Assembly: GCA_023388205.1 (NCBI GenBank)
Contig: JAEWGS010000032.1
Location: 1-18,502, forward strand
Direction: 5' to 3'
From: Bacillota bacterium
GTDB taxonomy: Bacteria; Bacillota; Clostridia; Saccharofermentanales; Fastidiosipilaceae
DNA length: 18,502 bases
The notes beneath the pieces were generated by a model. It saw only the letters and a program-made list of their open reading frames with translations, was not told the DNA's origin and made no database searches. A program made the translations under genes and the position numbers. Of the stretch, positions 1 to 6,537 are shown piece by piece. Each line of letters opens with the position of its first letter. Position 1 is the stretch's first letter.

Positions 1-60
1 AAGGCGTTCTGTGCGATGGGCCTGGCCGTCCGTTATCTTCTGCTCGTCTTGATGGTTCAT
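1..60 (-). CDS. possible start of a further minus-strand gene, cut by the window edge
   Basis: An ATG at position 60 opens a frame of 20 codons (MNHQDEQKITDGQAHRTERL) that is still open at the left edge. It follows the upstream minus-strand gene by 65 bases and keeps the same direction. A GGGAG motif lies about 12 bases upstream, farther than usual; a CTG two codons earlier would be better spaced. Nothing in the visible hydrophilic stretch identifies a family. It could equally be a chance open frame. Confidence 0.35.
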   Translation of the reverse strand, partial: MNHQDEQKITDGQAHRTERL

Positions 61-125
61 GCTCAGAATAAACTCCCTGTATCAATATCCGTGGATCTCT
101 TGCGCCCAAAGAGCTCGAGGTGCCT

Positions 126-926
126 TCACTTTTCTTTCGTCGTGCTCGTCGCTTCGCTTGTTTTCTCGGTCGTCGTCGCTTCGCTTGGCGCCTGAGTTTG
201 CACCGTTTGCGTCTTGCTGTCTAATGATTTTGTGGTTTTTGCCCCTTGCGCTGACTGAGCATCAGTTTCTGTCAGCTTGCTTTCATTCGATTTTTCACTG
301 GACGCATCACCCCAGCGCTGAGCTTTTTCCAGTTCTTTTTCAAAAGCTTCATCCACCGAAGCAGGCGCTTTTTCCATAAATAGACTGCGCACTGAAGTCG
401 GTAATTCTCGCACACTTTGAATGCGATATTCGCCCAACTCAGGCAACTCATTGATCGCCAGCAAAAACATACGCCCATCTTGCGCCGTCAAGACAGCAAA
501 ATGCCGCTGCATCCAGTCGGTTTCTGGTAAACCTGCAAGCTCTCCAAAAATTTTTTTGCTTTCTTCTTGATTCGCGCGATGATCCAACAATTGAACAAAG
601 CCCGCTTCGTCCTTTTGAGACACTTGCTTCAAAAAAAGTTCCACCGCTAACGCCGGCGTCTTCGGTACAATCTCGGCGGGACGACTCCTGTAGAAAAGAA
701 CCGCCCCCAACAAGATGCCACCTAAAATAACAAAAGCGCTCAGCAAGCTCCAGGCGTTGAGTTCGACCCCCAAGATGCGGGTGGCCTTGATCTGCTTTTT
801 CTCAGAATCCGCTGTTTGAGCCTGAGCGACTTCTTCTGTCGGCGCTTCGCTGAGTTGTGTTTCTGTGATCCCATCATGTGTTGGGGCTTGTTCGATCACT
901 TTTCCCTTTTGTTTTTCTTCACTCAT
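126..926 (-). CDS. single-pass membrane protein of unknown function with disordered tail
   Basis: I do not recognise a family for this 266-residue protein. Residues 1-50 are hydrophilic and rich in Glu, Gln, Thr and Lys. One membrane helix follows at about residues 57-80 (AWSLLSAFVILGGILLGAVLF). Residues of about 90-205 look folded, and the last 60 or so residues are low complexity (Thr, Ser, Gln, Glu, Lys), typical of a disordered tail. There is no signal cleavage site or lipobox, so I infer an N-in signal-anchor protein with the folded part outside. The ATG has no convincing ribosome binding site and sits 6 bases after the T-tract of an intrinsic terminator. A GTG at codon 10, preceded by AAAAGGGAAAA, is an alternative start. 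The coding assignment is firm and the function unknown. Confidence 0.8.
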   Translation of the reverse strand: MSEEKQKGKVIEQAPTHDGITETQLSEAPTEEVAQAQTADSEKKQIKATRILGVELNAWSLLSAFVILGGILLGAVLFYRSRPAEIVPKTPALAVELFLKQVSQKDEAGFVQLLDHRANQEESKKIFGELAGLPETDWMQRHFAVLTAQDGRMFLLAINELPELGEYRIQSVRELPTSVRSLFMEKAPASVDEAFEKELEKAQRWGDASSEKSNESKLTETDAQSAQGAKTTKSLDSKTQTVQTQAPSEATTTEKTSEATSTTKEK

Positions 927-930
927 ATCA

Positions 931-960
931 ATAAAAAAGCGATGAGCTTTCCCACCGCTT
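931..960 (-). terminator. intrinsic terminator after the coiled-coil gene
   Basis: On the minus strand AAGCGGTG pairs with CATCGCTT (8 bp, one G-T pair) around an 8-base loop, followed by TTTTTTATTG. It lies 13 bases after the stop of the gene ending at 973 and almost touches the next start codon at 926. Confidence 0.7.
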
Positions 961-972
961 CCTTTCCTTCAA

Positions 973-1473
973 CTAATCTAGCTGCTTCAAGTTTCGTTGT
1001 AGCTCTACCAAAATTTCGGTCACCAGCTCCTCAAGTCGCACGATGTTATCTTTGAGGTAAGCCATAGAGCGGCGATGCAAATCCTCGCTCAGGCGCTCTG
1101 CGTTTCTAAGAATCTCTTCAGCCTGTTCATGTGCGCGTTGGGTAATTTCACTCTCATCCACCATCTGCGCCATTTTGAGTTCTGCCTCACGCTCAATCCG
1201 CTTGGCGATACTTTCGGCCTCATTAATAATTTTCTTGTTATTGCGCACAACGTGCTGAGCCTGTCTGAGCTCTTGGGGAAGGCTATCTTTGATGTGCATC
1301 AGCAAAATCGAGATGTGTTCTTTGTCCACCATCACCATTTTGTTGCTAAAGGGAACCTTGCGTGCCTCTAAGCTCAAATAATCTCGAATGCGATCAATCA
1401 TCGCATTGACATCCGAGCGGCTCTCTTCTAAATATTCATCTTCCATATAATCGAGTCGTTCTTGTTCGTCCAT
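973..1473 (-). CDS. coiled-coil protein resembling V-ATPase subunit H / ATP synthase subunit B-like proteins
   Basis: The protein is 166 residues when started at the ATG at 1473, which is preceded by GGTGA with 4 bases to the ATG. A longer frame from a GTG at 1563 lacks a well-spaced site and adds 30 residues with no family look. After an acidic N-terminus, the motif YLSLEARKVPFSNKMVMVDKE leads into long heptad-like helices rich in Ala, Glu, Arg and Ile. Many Clostridia carry such proteins, often annotated as ATPase or vacuolar-type H+-ATPase subunit H. They also resemble DivIVA-type scaffolds. There is no membrane segment, so a cytoplasmic, oligomeric, structural role is likely, but the real function is not established. 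Terminators on both sides suggest a single-gene transcript. Confidence 0.8.
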   Translation of the reverse strand: MDEQERLDYMEDEYLEESRSDVNAMIDRIRDYLSLEARKVPFSNKMVMVDKEHISILLMHIKDSLPQELRQAQHVVRNNKKIINEAESIAKRIEREAELKMAQMVDESEITQRAHEQAEEILRNAERLSEDLHRRSMAYLKDNIVRLEELVTEILVELQRNLKQLD

Positions 1474-1551
1474 AACTTCACCATTTATCCCACATAACAC
1501 GGGGCCTTTAATCCGAGTCTCTATTTTACTTAATTCACAAGAAAAAGAGAG

Positions 1552-1577
1552 CGTTTTGAACACCCTTTTTCAAAACG
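1552..1577. repeat. inverted repeat in the leader of the coiled-coil gene
   Basis: A perfect 9-bp inverted repeat (CGTTTTGAA / TTCAAAACG) encloses 8 bases. It lies about 80 bases upstream of the start at 1473 and after the glyS terminator. On the minus strand it is followed by CTCTCTTTTTC, so it could be a weak second terminator, or an operator or leader hairpin. Confidence 0.5.
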
Positions 1578-1631
1578 GTCACAGATTAAACGATCTTCTC
1601 GCTTTAACTTTCCTCGTACCAATAAAAAGAG

Positions 1632-1668
1632 GCAAATAAAAAGCGACCAAGATTTACGCTCAGTCGCT
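1632..1668 (-). terminator. intrinsic terminator of glyS
   Basis: Minus-strand AGCGACTGAG pairs with CTTGGTCGCT (10 bp, two G-T pairs) around a 7-base loop, followed by TTTTATTTG. It lies about 60 bases after the glyS stop codon. Confidence 0.85.
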
Positions 1669-1727
1669 ATGCAATAGGATCTTTCACCTTATTCTAAGCT
1701 CTTTCGCCCCATCTCAGAGCTCAACAC

Positions 1728-3143
1728 TCAATTTTGCGCCGCTTTCAAATCAAAGCGACCTTCGAAATAATTCAAAAGCTCATCGATCGGCACACGAACT
1801 TGCTCCATGCTGTCACGCTCGCGCACTGTGACACAACGATCTGTATCAGAATCAAAATCATAGGTGACGCAATAAGGCGTACCAATTTCATCCTGGCGAC
1901 GATAGCGCTTGCCAATGCTCTGTCTTGTGTCAATCTCGCACATATAGCGCCGGCTGAGCAAAGCAAAGAGCTCATCACAACGATCAGAAAGCTTCGCTGA
2001 TAAAGGCAAAATACCAATCTTGATCGGTGCCAAGAAAGGATGAAAGCGCAAAACATTTCTCGTCTCACCGTTTTCGAGTTGCTCTTCATCGTAAGCGCTG
2101 CACAAAATCGCCAAAGTCAATCGGTCTGCACCTAAGGAAGGCTCAATGTCATGCGGCAAATACTTTTCGTTGGTCTGAGGATCAAAGTACATCAGATCTT
2201 GACGTGAAACCTCCTGGTGACGCCCGAGGTCATAATCCGTTCGGCTCGCAATACCCCAAAGTTCACCCCAACCAAAGGGGAACAAGAATTCGATATCACT
2301 CGTCGCCTCTGAATAAAAGGCCAACTCCTCCGGACGATGATCACGAAGGCGCAACTCCTCTTCTTTGAGCCCTAAGTCTTTTAAGAAAGACACCGCATAC
2401 GTGCGCCAGAAATCAAATGCGGCCTTGGATTCACCTGGCTTCGTGAAATACTGCATCTCCATCTGCTCAAACTCGCGCGTACGGAAGGTGAAGTTGCCTG
2501 GCGTAATCTCGTTTCGGAAGCTTTTACCGATCTGCGCAATCCCAAAAGGAAGTTTCAAGCGCATGGTCCTTTGGACATTAACGAAGTTGACAAAGATCCC
2601 CTGGGCCGTTTCAGGACGCAAATAAATCTCTGTCGAAGAATCTTCAGTCACGCCCTGATGGGTCTTAAACATCATATTGAAGCGGCGCACCGGGGTGAAT
2701 TCTTTGGCACCGCAACTCGGGCAGCTCACCTCATAACGCGCGATGAGTTCGTCGAGCGCTTCATTCGACTGCCCGTCAAGCAAAGGCATTTCGATCGATG
2801 GATCTGCCTCTTGCAAAGCTTTGATATGCTCCTCAATCAGCTGATCCGCACGATAGCGTTTGCGGCATTTTTTGCAGTCCACCAAAGGATCCGTAAAGTT
2901 ACCAATGTGCCCTGAAGCCTCCCAAACCTTGGGGTTCATCAAAATCGCAGAATCCAAGCCCACGACGTCTTGGCGTTGCTGCACAAAGCGCTGCCACCAA
3001 GCTTGTTTCACCGCATTTTTAAGCAAGACGCCCAACGGACCGTAGTCCCAGCTATTCGCCAAGCCCCCGTAAATCTCTGAACCGGGAAAAATAAAACCTC
3101 TCTGCTTGCACAAAGCTACGATGCGCTCCATCGTTTTTTCCAT
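1728..3143 (-). CDS. glyS: glycyl-tRNA synthetase, single-chain class II
   Basis: This cytoplasmic enzyme charges tRNA-Gly with glycine using ATP. The 471-residue protein is the alpha2 type (also called glyQS), not the two-subunit type. Visible class II marks are RPETAQGIFVNF near residue 177, motif 2 (GKSFRNEITPGNFTFRTREFEQ), and motif 3 near the C-terminal domain (EPSLGADRL). Two Cys pairs, CKKC near residue 90 and CPSC near residue 140, form the zinc-binding insertion found in many bacterial members. The C-terminal third is an anticodon-binding domain. The ATG has GGAGG at a good distance. Length and motifs are normal for the family. The gene has an intrinsic terminator after it and another before it, so it is probably transcribed alone. 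I see no T-box leader in the short upstream gap. Confidence 0.97.
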   Translation of the reverse strand: MEKTMERIVALCKQRGFIFPGSEIYGGLANSWDYGPLGVLLKNAVKQAWWQRFVQQRQDVVGLDSAILMNPKVWEASGHIGNFTDPLVDCKKCRKRYRADQLIEEHIKALQEADPSIEMPLLDGQSNEALDELIARYEVSCPSCGAKEFTPVRRFNMMFKTHQGVTEDSSTEIYLRPETAQGIFVNFVNVQRTMRLKLPFGIAQIGKSFRNEITPGNFTFRTREFEQMEMQYFTKPGESKAAFDFWRTYAVSFLKDLGLKEEELRLRDHRPEELAFYSEATSDIEFLFPFGWGELWGIASRTDYDLGRHQEVSRQDLMYFDPQTNEKYLPHDIEPSLGADRLTLAILCSAYDEEQLENGETRNVLRFHPFLAPIKIGILPLSAKLSDRCDELFALLSRRYMCEIDTRQSIGKRYRRQDEIGTPYCVTYDFDSDTDRCVTVRERDSMEQVRVPIDELLNYFEGRFDLKAAQN

Positions 3144-3164
3144 TGTCTACCTCCAACTGGGTCA

Positions 3165-3196
3165 AAGCCTCAGCCCCATTAAGCCTCAGCCCCATT
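3165..3196. repeat. 16-bp perfect tandem duplication in the glyS leader
   Basis: The unit AAGCCTCAGCCCCATT occurs twice back to back (3165-3180 and 3181-3196). It lies between the rpoZ terminator and the glyS ribosome binding site, where the glyS transcript should begin. It looks like a recent slippage duplication. Confidence 0.9.
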
Positions 3197-3200
3197 ACAG

Positions 3201-3239
3201 AAAAATCCCGCTCGCTTGGCCAAAACAAACGAACGGGAT
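3201..3239 (-). terminator. intrinsic terminator of rpoZ
   Basis: Minus-strand ATCCCGTTCG pairs with CGAGCGGGAT (10 bp, one G-T pair) around a 15-base loop, followed by TTTTT. The stem begins 7 bases after the rpoZ stop codon. Confidence 0.88.
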
Positions 3240-3245
3240 GGTCTC

Positions 3246-3878
3246 TTATTCTTCAAAAAAGTCGAGATCGATGTCTTCGTCGTCCTTGTAAGCCTTGCCT
3301 TCACGATAGGTCACATCATCAACCAAACGTTCCAGATCTTCCAAATCTTCGAGCTCTTCCTCTTCTTTGCTGGAACGGCTCACGCGCACAGGCGGTGCAT
3401 CAAGGCCCTCATCATCGTCATCGTCATCATAATCAGCCGCTCTATAGGTGATCCCTGCCTCAGGATCTTCTTCCTCCGGCATCAAGAACACGTCATTTTC
3501 ATCCATGTAGCGAATGACACTTCTCACCTCATGCTGTTCATGTTCAGCGTCCGTGAGCGCCGGCGTGCTGTAATCCATTTCAACCTTGGGCGCACGCTGC
3601 TCATTGAGCTCTTCACCGTCATTATCCGCGGGCAAATCGTAGACCGGTTCTTCAATTTCACGCATGGGGATGACAGGCTTCACGTCGGCGGGCACCACAA
3701 AGACATCTCCGTGGGCCAGTTCCTCGCAAGCCAAAGTAATCAAGCTGTCATTCTCTTGCTCTTGAAAAGGTAATGCCCCATCCACCAGCTGGCGAACGCG
3801 CTTACCCACAGCAATGGCGAGCGTATAACGATTCTCAACGTGCGGTAACAGATCTTCAATGGGCGGTTTAACGAGCAT
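3246..3878 (-). CDS. rpoZ: RNA polymerase omega subunit with long acidic C-terminal tail
   Basis: Omega is the small subunit that helps fold and hold beta-prime in RNA polymerase. Residues 1-60 show the family pattern: KPPIEDLLPHVENRYTLAIA, then KRVRQL, then a second block ITLACEELAHGDV. The start at 3878 is chosen because AAGGAGAGA precedes that ATG with proper spacing. An upstream in-frame start would add 8 residues without family support. Omega proteins are usually about 65-110 residues, while this one is 210. The extra residues, about 61-210, contain 53 Asp/Glu against 14 Lys/Arg by my count, including six Asp in a row at 151-156 and an acidic end. The tail looks disordered and its role is unknown. 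The gene follows RNase J by 114 bases, and a possible promoter lies in that gap. The omega call is firm. Confidence 0.9.
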   Translation of the reverse strand: MLVKPPIEDLLPHVENRYTLAIAVGKRVRQLVDGALPFQEQENDSLITLACEELAHGDVFVVPADVKPVIPMREIEEPVYDLPADNDGEELNEQRAPKVEMDYSTPALTDAEHEQHEVRSVIRYMDENDVFLMPEEEDPEAGITYRAADYDDDDDDEGLDAPPVRVSRSSKEEEELEDLEDLERLVDDVTYREGKAYKDDEDIDLDFFEE

Positions 3879-3946
3879 ATTCTCTCCTTGTTTGCGTCGC
3901 AATCACACAGCGACAAATCCACTGATATATACAAATGTGCAAATAA

Positions 3947-3976
3947 ATAGTTTGGCAGAATTAAAGCTATTGTCAA
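3947..3976 (-). promoter_or_regulatory. candidate promoter for rpoZ
   Basis: On the minus strand a perfect TTGACA (3971-3976) is followed after 18 bases by AACTAT (3947-3952), a weak -10 match. It lies about 70 bases upstream of the rpoZ start. The -35 is convincing and the -10 is not. Confidence 0.35.
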
Positions 3977-3992
3977 GCGAAATCCACCAGAA

Positions 3993-6317
3993 TCAGAGTT
4001 CAACGACCTCCACGCGCAAGACGGGCTTGCGGCCAAATTCAGCCATACACAAATTCAAAATCTGCGATCGGAAGCTAGCTTGCTTGAACAGAGCGCTCAA
4101 AGACTGTTGCCCTGACTTTGCCGCTTGAGCGCGTGACAAGATAAAGCGTTTGAGCTGCTGCGGGAACTGCTCCCTCGCCTCCTCGAACATAAAGCCCATG
4201 CTGACAATAGAAGGATCCGTCGCAAGCTCGCCTTTGGCATTCACAATCAAGGTCAAAACCAAAATCCCGTCCTCTGCGAGCTCTTTGCGCTCCCTCAACA
4301 CACTCGTGTTCGTACGTTGGCGATGGCGTCCATCCACCAGAACAGGATTCCCTTCGGTATAGCCCACCACACCCGCAAAATTCTCTGAAAAGGCGCAGAT
4401 ATCTCCGTTATTCAACAGGAAAATTCGCTCATATGGCATGCCGAGCGTATGGGCGAGCTCCGAATGATTGTGGAGCATTCGATACTCGCCATGGCAGGGC
4501 ACAAAATACTTGGGACGAACGAGTTCATGCAACAGTTTGATTTCCTCGCGGTAGGCGTGACCAGAGACGTGTACATCTGCCATCTCTTTATAAATAACCT
4601 CCGCCCCACGCTTACAGAGCTCATCAACCATGTTAAAGATCGGCTTCTCATTCCCAGGAATTGTATTCGCCGACAAAATAATCCGATCGCCTTTTTTGAT
4701 CTCTATCGTCTGGTGCTCGTTGTAGGCAATGCGACTCAAAGCGGCGAGCTTTTCACCCTGGCTCCCTGTCATGATAATGCAGATTTTGTCGTCGGGATAT
4801 TGATTCAGCTCATTCAAATCAATCAGCGTATCTCTTTGATACTGAATGTAGCCCAGCTCATCCGCCGCATTAAAAACCTGATTCATGCTGCGCCCGATCA
4901 AGAGGACCTTGCGCCCGTGGTCTTCAGCCGCCGAAATGACTTGCTGGATACGGTGCACATTGGACGAAAAAGTCGCGACAATCACGCGGCCTTGCGCTTT
5001 GTCAAACTGCTTCGAAAATTCGCGGCCGACGCGCGACTCGGACATGGAGAAACCCTCTTTGCCGATATTGGTACTTTCACAGACAAAGAGCAAAACCCCC
5101 AAATCGCCCAGTTCTGAAAAACGAGGCAAATCGATCGGCTTGCCATGAATGGGCGTGTAGTCAATTTTGAAGTCTCCAGAATGAATGATCGTACCGGCCG
5201 GCGTTTGAATCGCCAAAGCCGAAGAGTCCGCAATCGAGTGATTGACGTGGATAAACTCGACGCTAAAGCTCCCTGCTTTTTGAACCTCACCATCACGAAC
5301 CACACGCAGATCTCCTATCTGCGATTCAAGGCCATGCTCTTGCATCTTGCCGCGCACCAAAGCTAGGGTCAAAGGCCCACCGTAAACCGGACAGCGCACA
5401 TCCTTGAGCAGCCATTGAATCGAGCCAATGTGATCTTCGTGTCCGTGCGTCAAAAAGACACCCCGCAGCTTGCTTTTGTGTTCGAAAATATAGTCCATCG
5501 CGGGGATGATCGCATCGACGCCCGGTTGTTCTTCGGTCGGAAAAGACACGCCTACATCGACGACAATAATATCGTTTCCGTACTCATAGGCCGTCATGTT
5601 TTTGCCGATCTCACACAAGCCACCCAGGGGAATGATTTTCACTGAATTTGCAGGTGCTTTGGGCAATTCTTTTTGAAGCTCAGGAGATAGGCCGCGATTG
5701 CTCAAACGGAAGTAACGATTTTCAAGCGTGTTCCGTCCGCGACGATCCTGGCCCATCCGCATCGCGATCAGCTGAGGCGACAAAATCGGGGTCGAACGCA
5801 TCCATTCTTGAACCTGGGGTTTTCGATGGACGGCGTAGGGTCGCTTTTGATTGGCCAGATTTAAGCGAGGCCGCTGCGTCTTGATTTTGGGCTCTTGAGT
5901 GGAACGTCCGGCCTTTTGATCCGCCTCGAAGCGATCCTGAATCTGATCCATCCGCTCTCGTTCACGAATCTTTTGGGCGTGCGCACGTGAACTCAAAAAG
6001 GGGATCTTTATTTTTCGTCCACCAGCACCTTTGAGTTTTGTCTTCTTTTTCGCTGGCAAAGCCGTCGTCTTACTTGCAGAATGACGTTTGGGCAAGCCCG
6101 AATTAACCGCCGACGCATTTAACGCCTTATGAGATGTTTTGGTTGAAGTTTTGGATGAAGTTTTAGCTGAAGTTCGAGATGGCGTTTGGGCTGAGCTTTT
6201 GCCGAGCGCCGCTTTTTTTGAAGCCTGAAGCGCTTTTTGACTCGCGCCTTTTCCTCTCGTCATTTGGGTCTGATTTTTTCTCGTTTTTTTAATCTGTTTC
6301 TTATTCGAATCTTCCAT
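3993..6317 (-). CDS. rnj: ribonuclease J with long basic N-terminal extension
   Basis: RNase J is an endo- and 5'-3' exoribonuclease central to mRNA decay and RNA maturation in Bacillota. From the ATG at 6317, preceded by AAAGGA with 6 bases to the ATG, the protein has 774 residues against about 555 for usual RNase J. Earlier in-frame starts at 6335 and 6362 have poor sites. The core begins near residue 226. It holds the metallo-beta-lactamase motif HGHEDH (291-296), HVNHS (357-361), SGDFKID (380-386), the beta-CASP region, and histidine motifs VSGHA (about 584) and PCHGEYR (607-613), so the active site is intact. Residues 1-225 are low complexity, with 54 Lys/Arg against 14 Asp/Glu by my count, including a four-residue repeat of the KTSx type. 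The extension may bind RNA or a partner. The next gene is rpoZ, with no terminator between. Confidence 0.95.
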   Translation of the reverse strand: MEDSNKKQIKKTRKNQTQMTRGKGASQKALQASKKAALGKSSAQTPSRTSAKTSSKTSTKTSHKALNASAVNSGLPKRHSASKTTALPAKKKTKLKGAGGRKIKIPFLSSRAHAQKIRERERMDQIQDRFEADQKAGRSTQEPKIKTQRPRLNLANQKRPYAVHRKPQVQEWMRSTPILSPQLIAMRMGQDRRGRNTLENRYFRLSNRGLSPELQKELPKAPANSVKIIPLGGLCEIGKNMTAYEYGNDIIVVDVGVSFPTEEQPGVDAIIPAMDYIFEHKSKLRGVFLTHGHEDHIGSIQWLLKDVRCPVYGGPLTLALVRGKMQEHGLESQIGDLRVVRDGEVQKAGSFSVEFIHVNHSIADSSALAIQTPAGTIIHSGDFKIDYTPIHGKPIDLPRFSELGDLGVLLFVCESTNIGKEGFSMSESRVGREFSKQFDKAQGRVIVATFSSNVHRIQQVISAAEDHGRKVLLIGRSMNQVFNAADELGYIQYQRDTLIDLNELNQYPDDKICIIMTGSQGEKLAALSRIAYNEHQTIEIKKGDRIILSANTIPGNEKPIFNMVDELCKRGAEVIYKEMADVHVSGHAYREEIKLLHELVRPKYFVPCHGEYRMLHNHSELAHTLGMPYERIFLLNNGDICAFSENFAGVVGYTEGNPVLVDGRHRQRTNTSVLRERKELAEDGILVLTLIVNAKGELATDPSIVSMGFMFEEAREQFPQQLKRFILSRAQAAKSGQQSLSALFKQASFRSQILNLCMAEFGRKPVLRVEVVEL
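6129..6176 (-). repeat. in-frame 12-bp repeat, four copies, in the RNase J extension
   Basis: Four consecutive 12-base units (6129-6140, 6141-6152, 6153-6164, 6165-6176 on the plus strand) encode RTSA, KTSS, KTST and KTSH. The two central units differ at two bases (codon 4 ACC/TCC). The repeat suggests the basic extension grew by slippage. Confidence 0.85.
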
Positions 6318-6431
6318 GTATTCCTTTCTCGTCATTGGTTTGATGACCTGTCGTTGCGTCAATCATTAATCTTCTTTTTTGAGTTTGCGCTTGCTTCTGT
6401 CCTATAAAGGAGGCTCCCTTGATTTTTATCC

Positions 6432-6457
6432 TTAAATAAATATTTTTGTCCAAAGGA
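6432..6457 (-). promoter_or_regulatory. weak candidate promoter for the RNase J gene
   Basis: In the AT-rich stretch before the RNase J gene, the minus strand reads TTGGAC, about 17 bases, then GATAAA. The match is 3 of 6 at -35 and 4 of 6 at -10. It would give a leader of roughly 110 bases. Confidence 0.25.
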
Positions 6458-6473
6458 AATCGCGTTCAGCGAT

Positions 6474-6529
6474 CGCATTCGCCGCATCGCACCCGCTACA
6501 TCGCATTCACCACATCGCATTCGCCACAT
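6474..6529. repeat. 14-bp tandem repeat, four copies, downstream of rel
   Basis: Four adjoining 14-base units (6474-6487, 6488-6501, 6502-6515, 6516-6529) follow the pattern CGCATTCGCCACAT with one to four differences. The array ends 8 bases from the rel stop codon. The unit length is not a multiple of three and the array is outside any gene. The bases just before it, together with the start of the first unit, copy a 17-base piece of the rel gene (6694-6710). Confidence 0.88.
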
Positions 6530-6537
6530 CATACAGC

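Noticed and set aside
3143..3246. T-box leader or glycine riboswitch upstream of glyS
   Set aside because: Only about 57 bases separate the rpoZ terminator from the glyS start, and no T-box core or specifier structure is visible.
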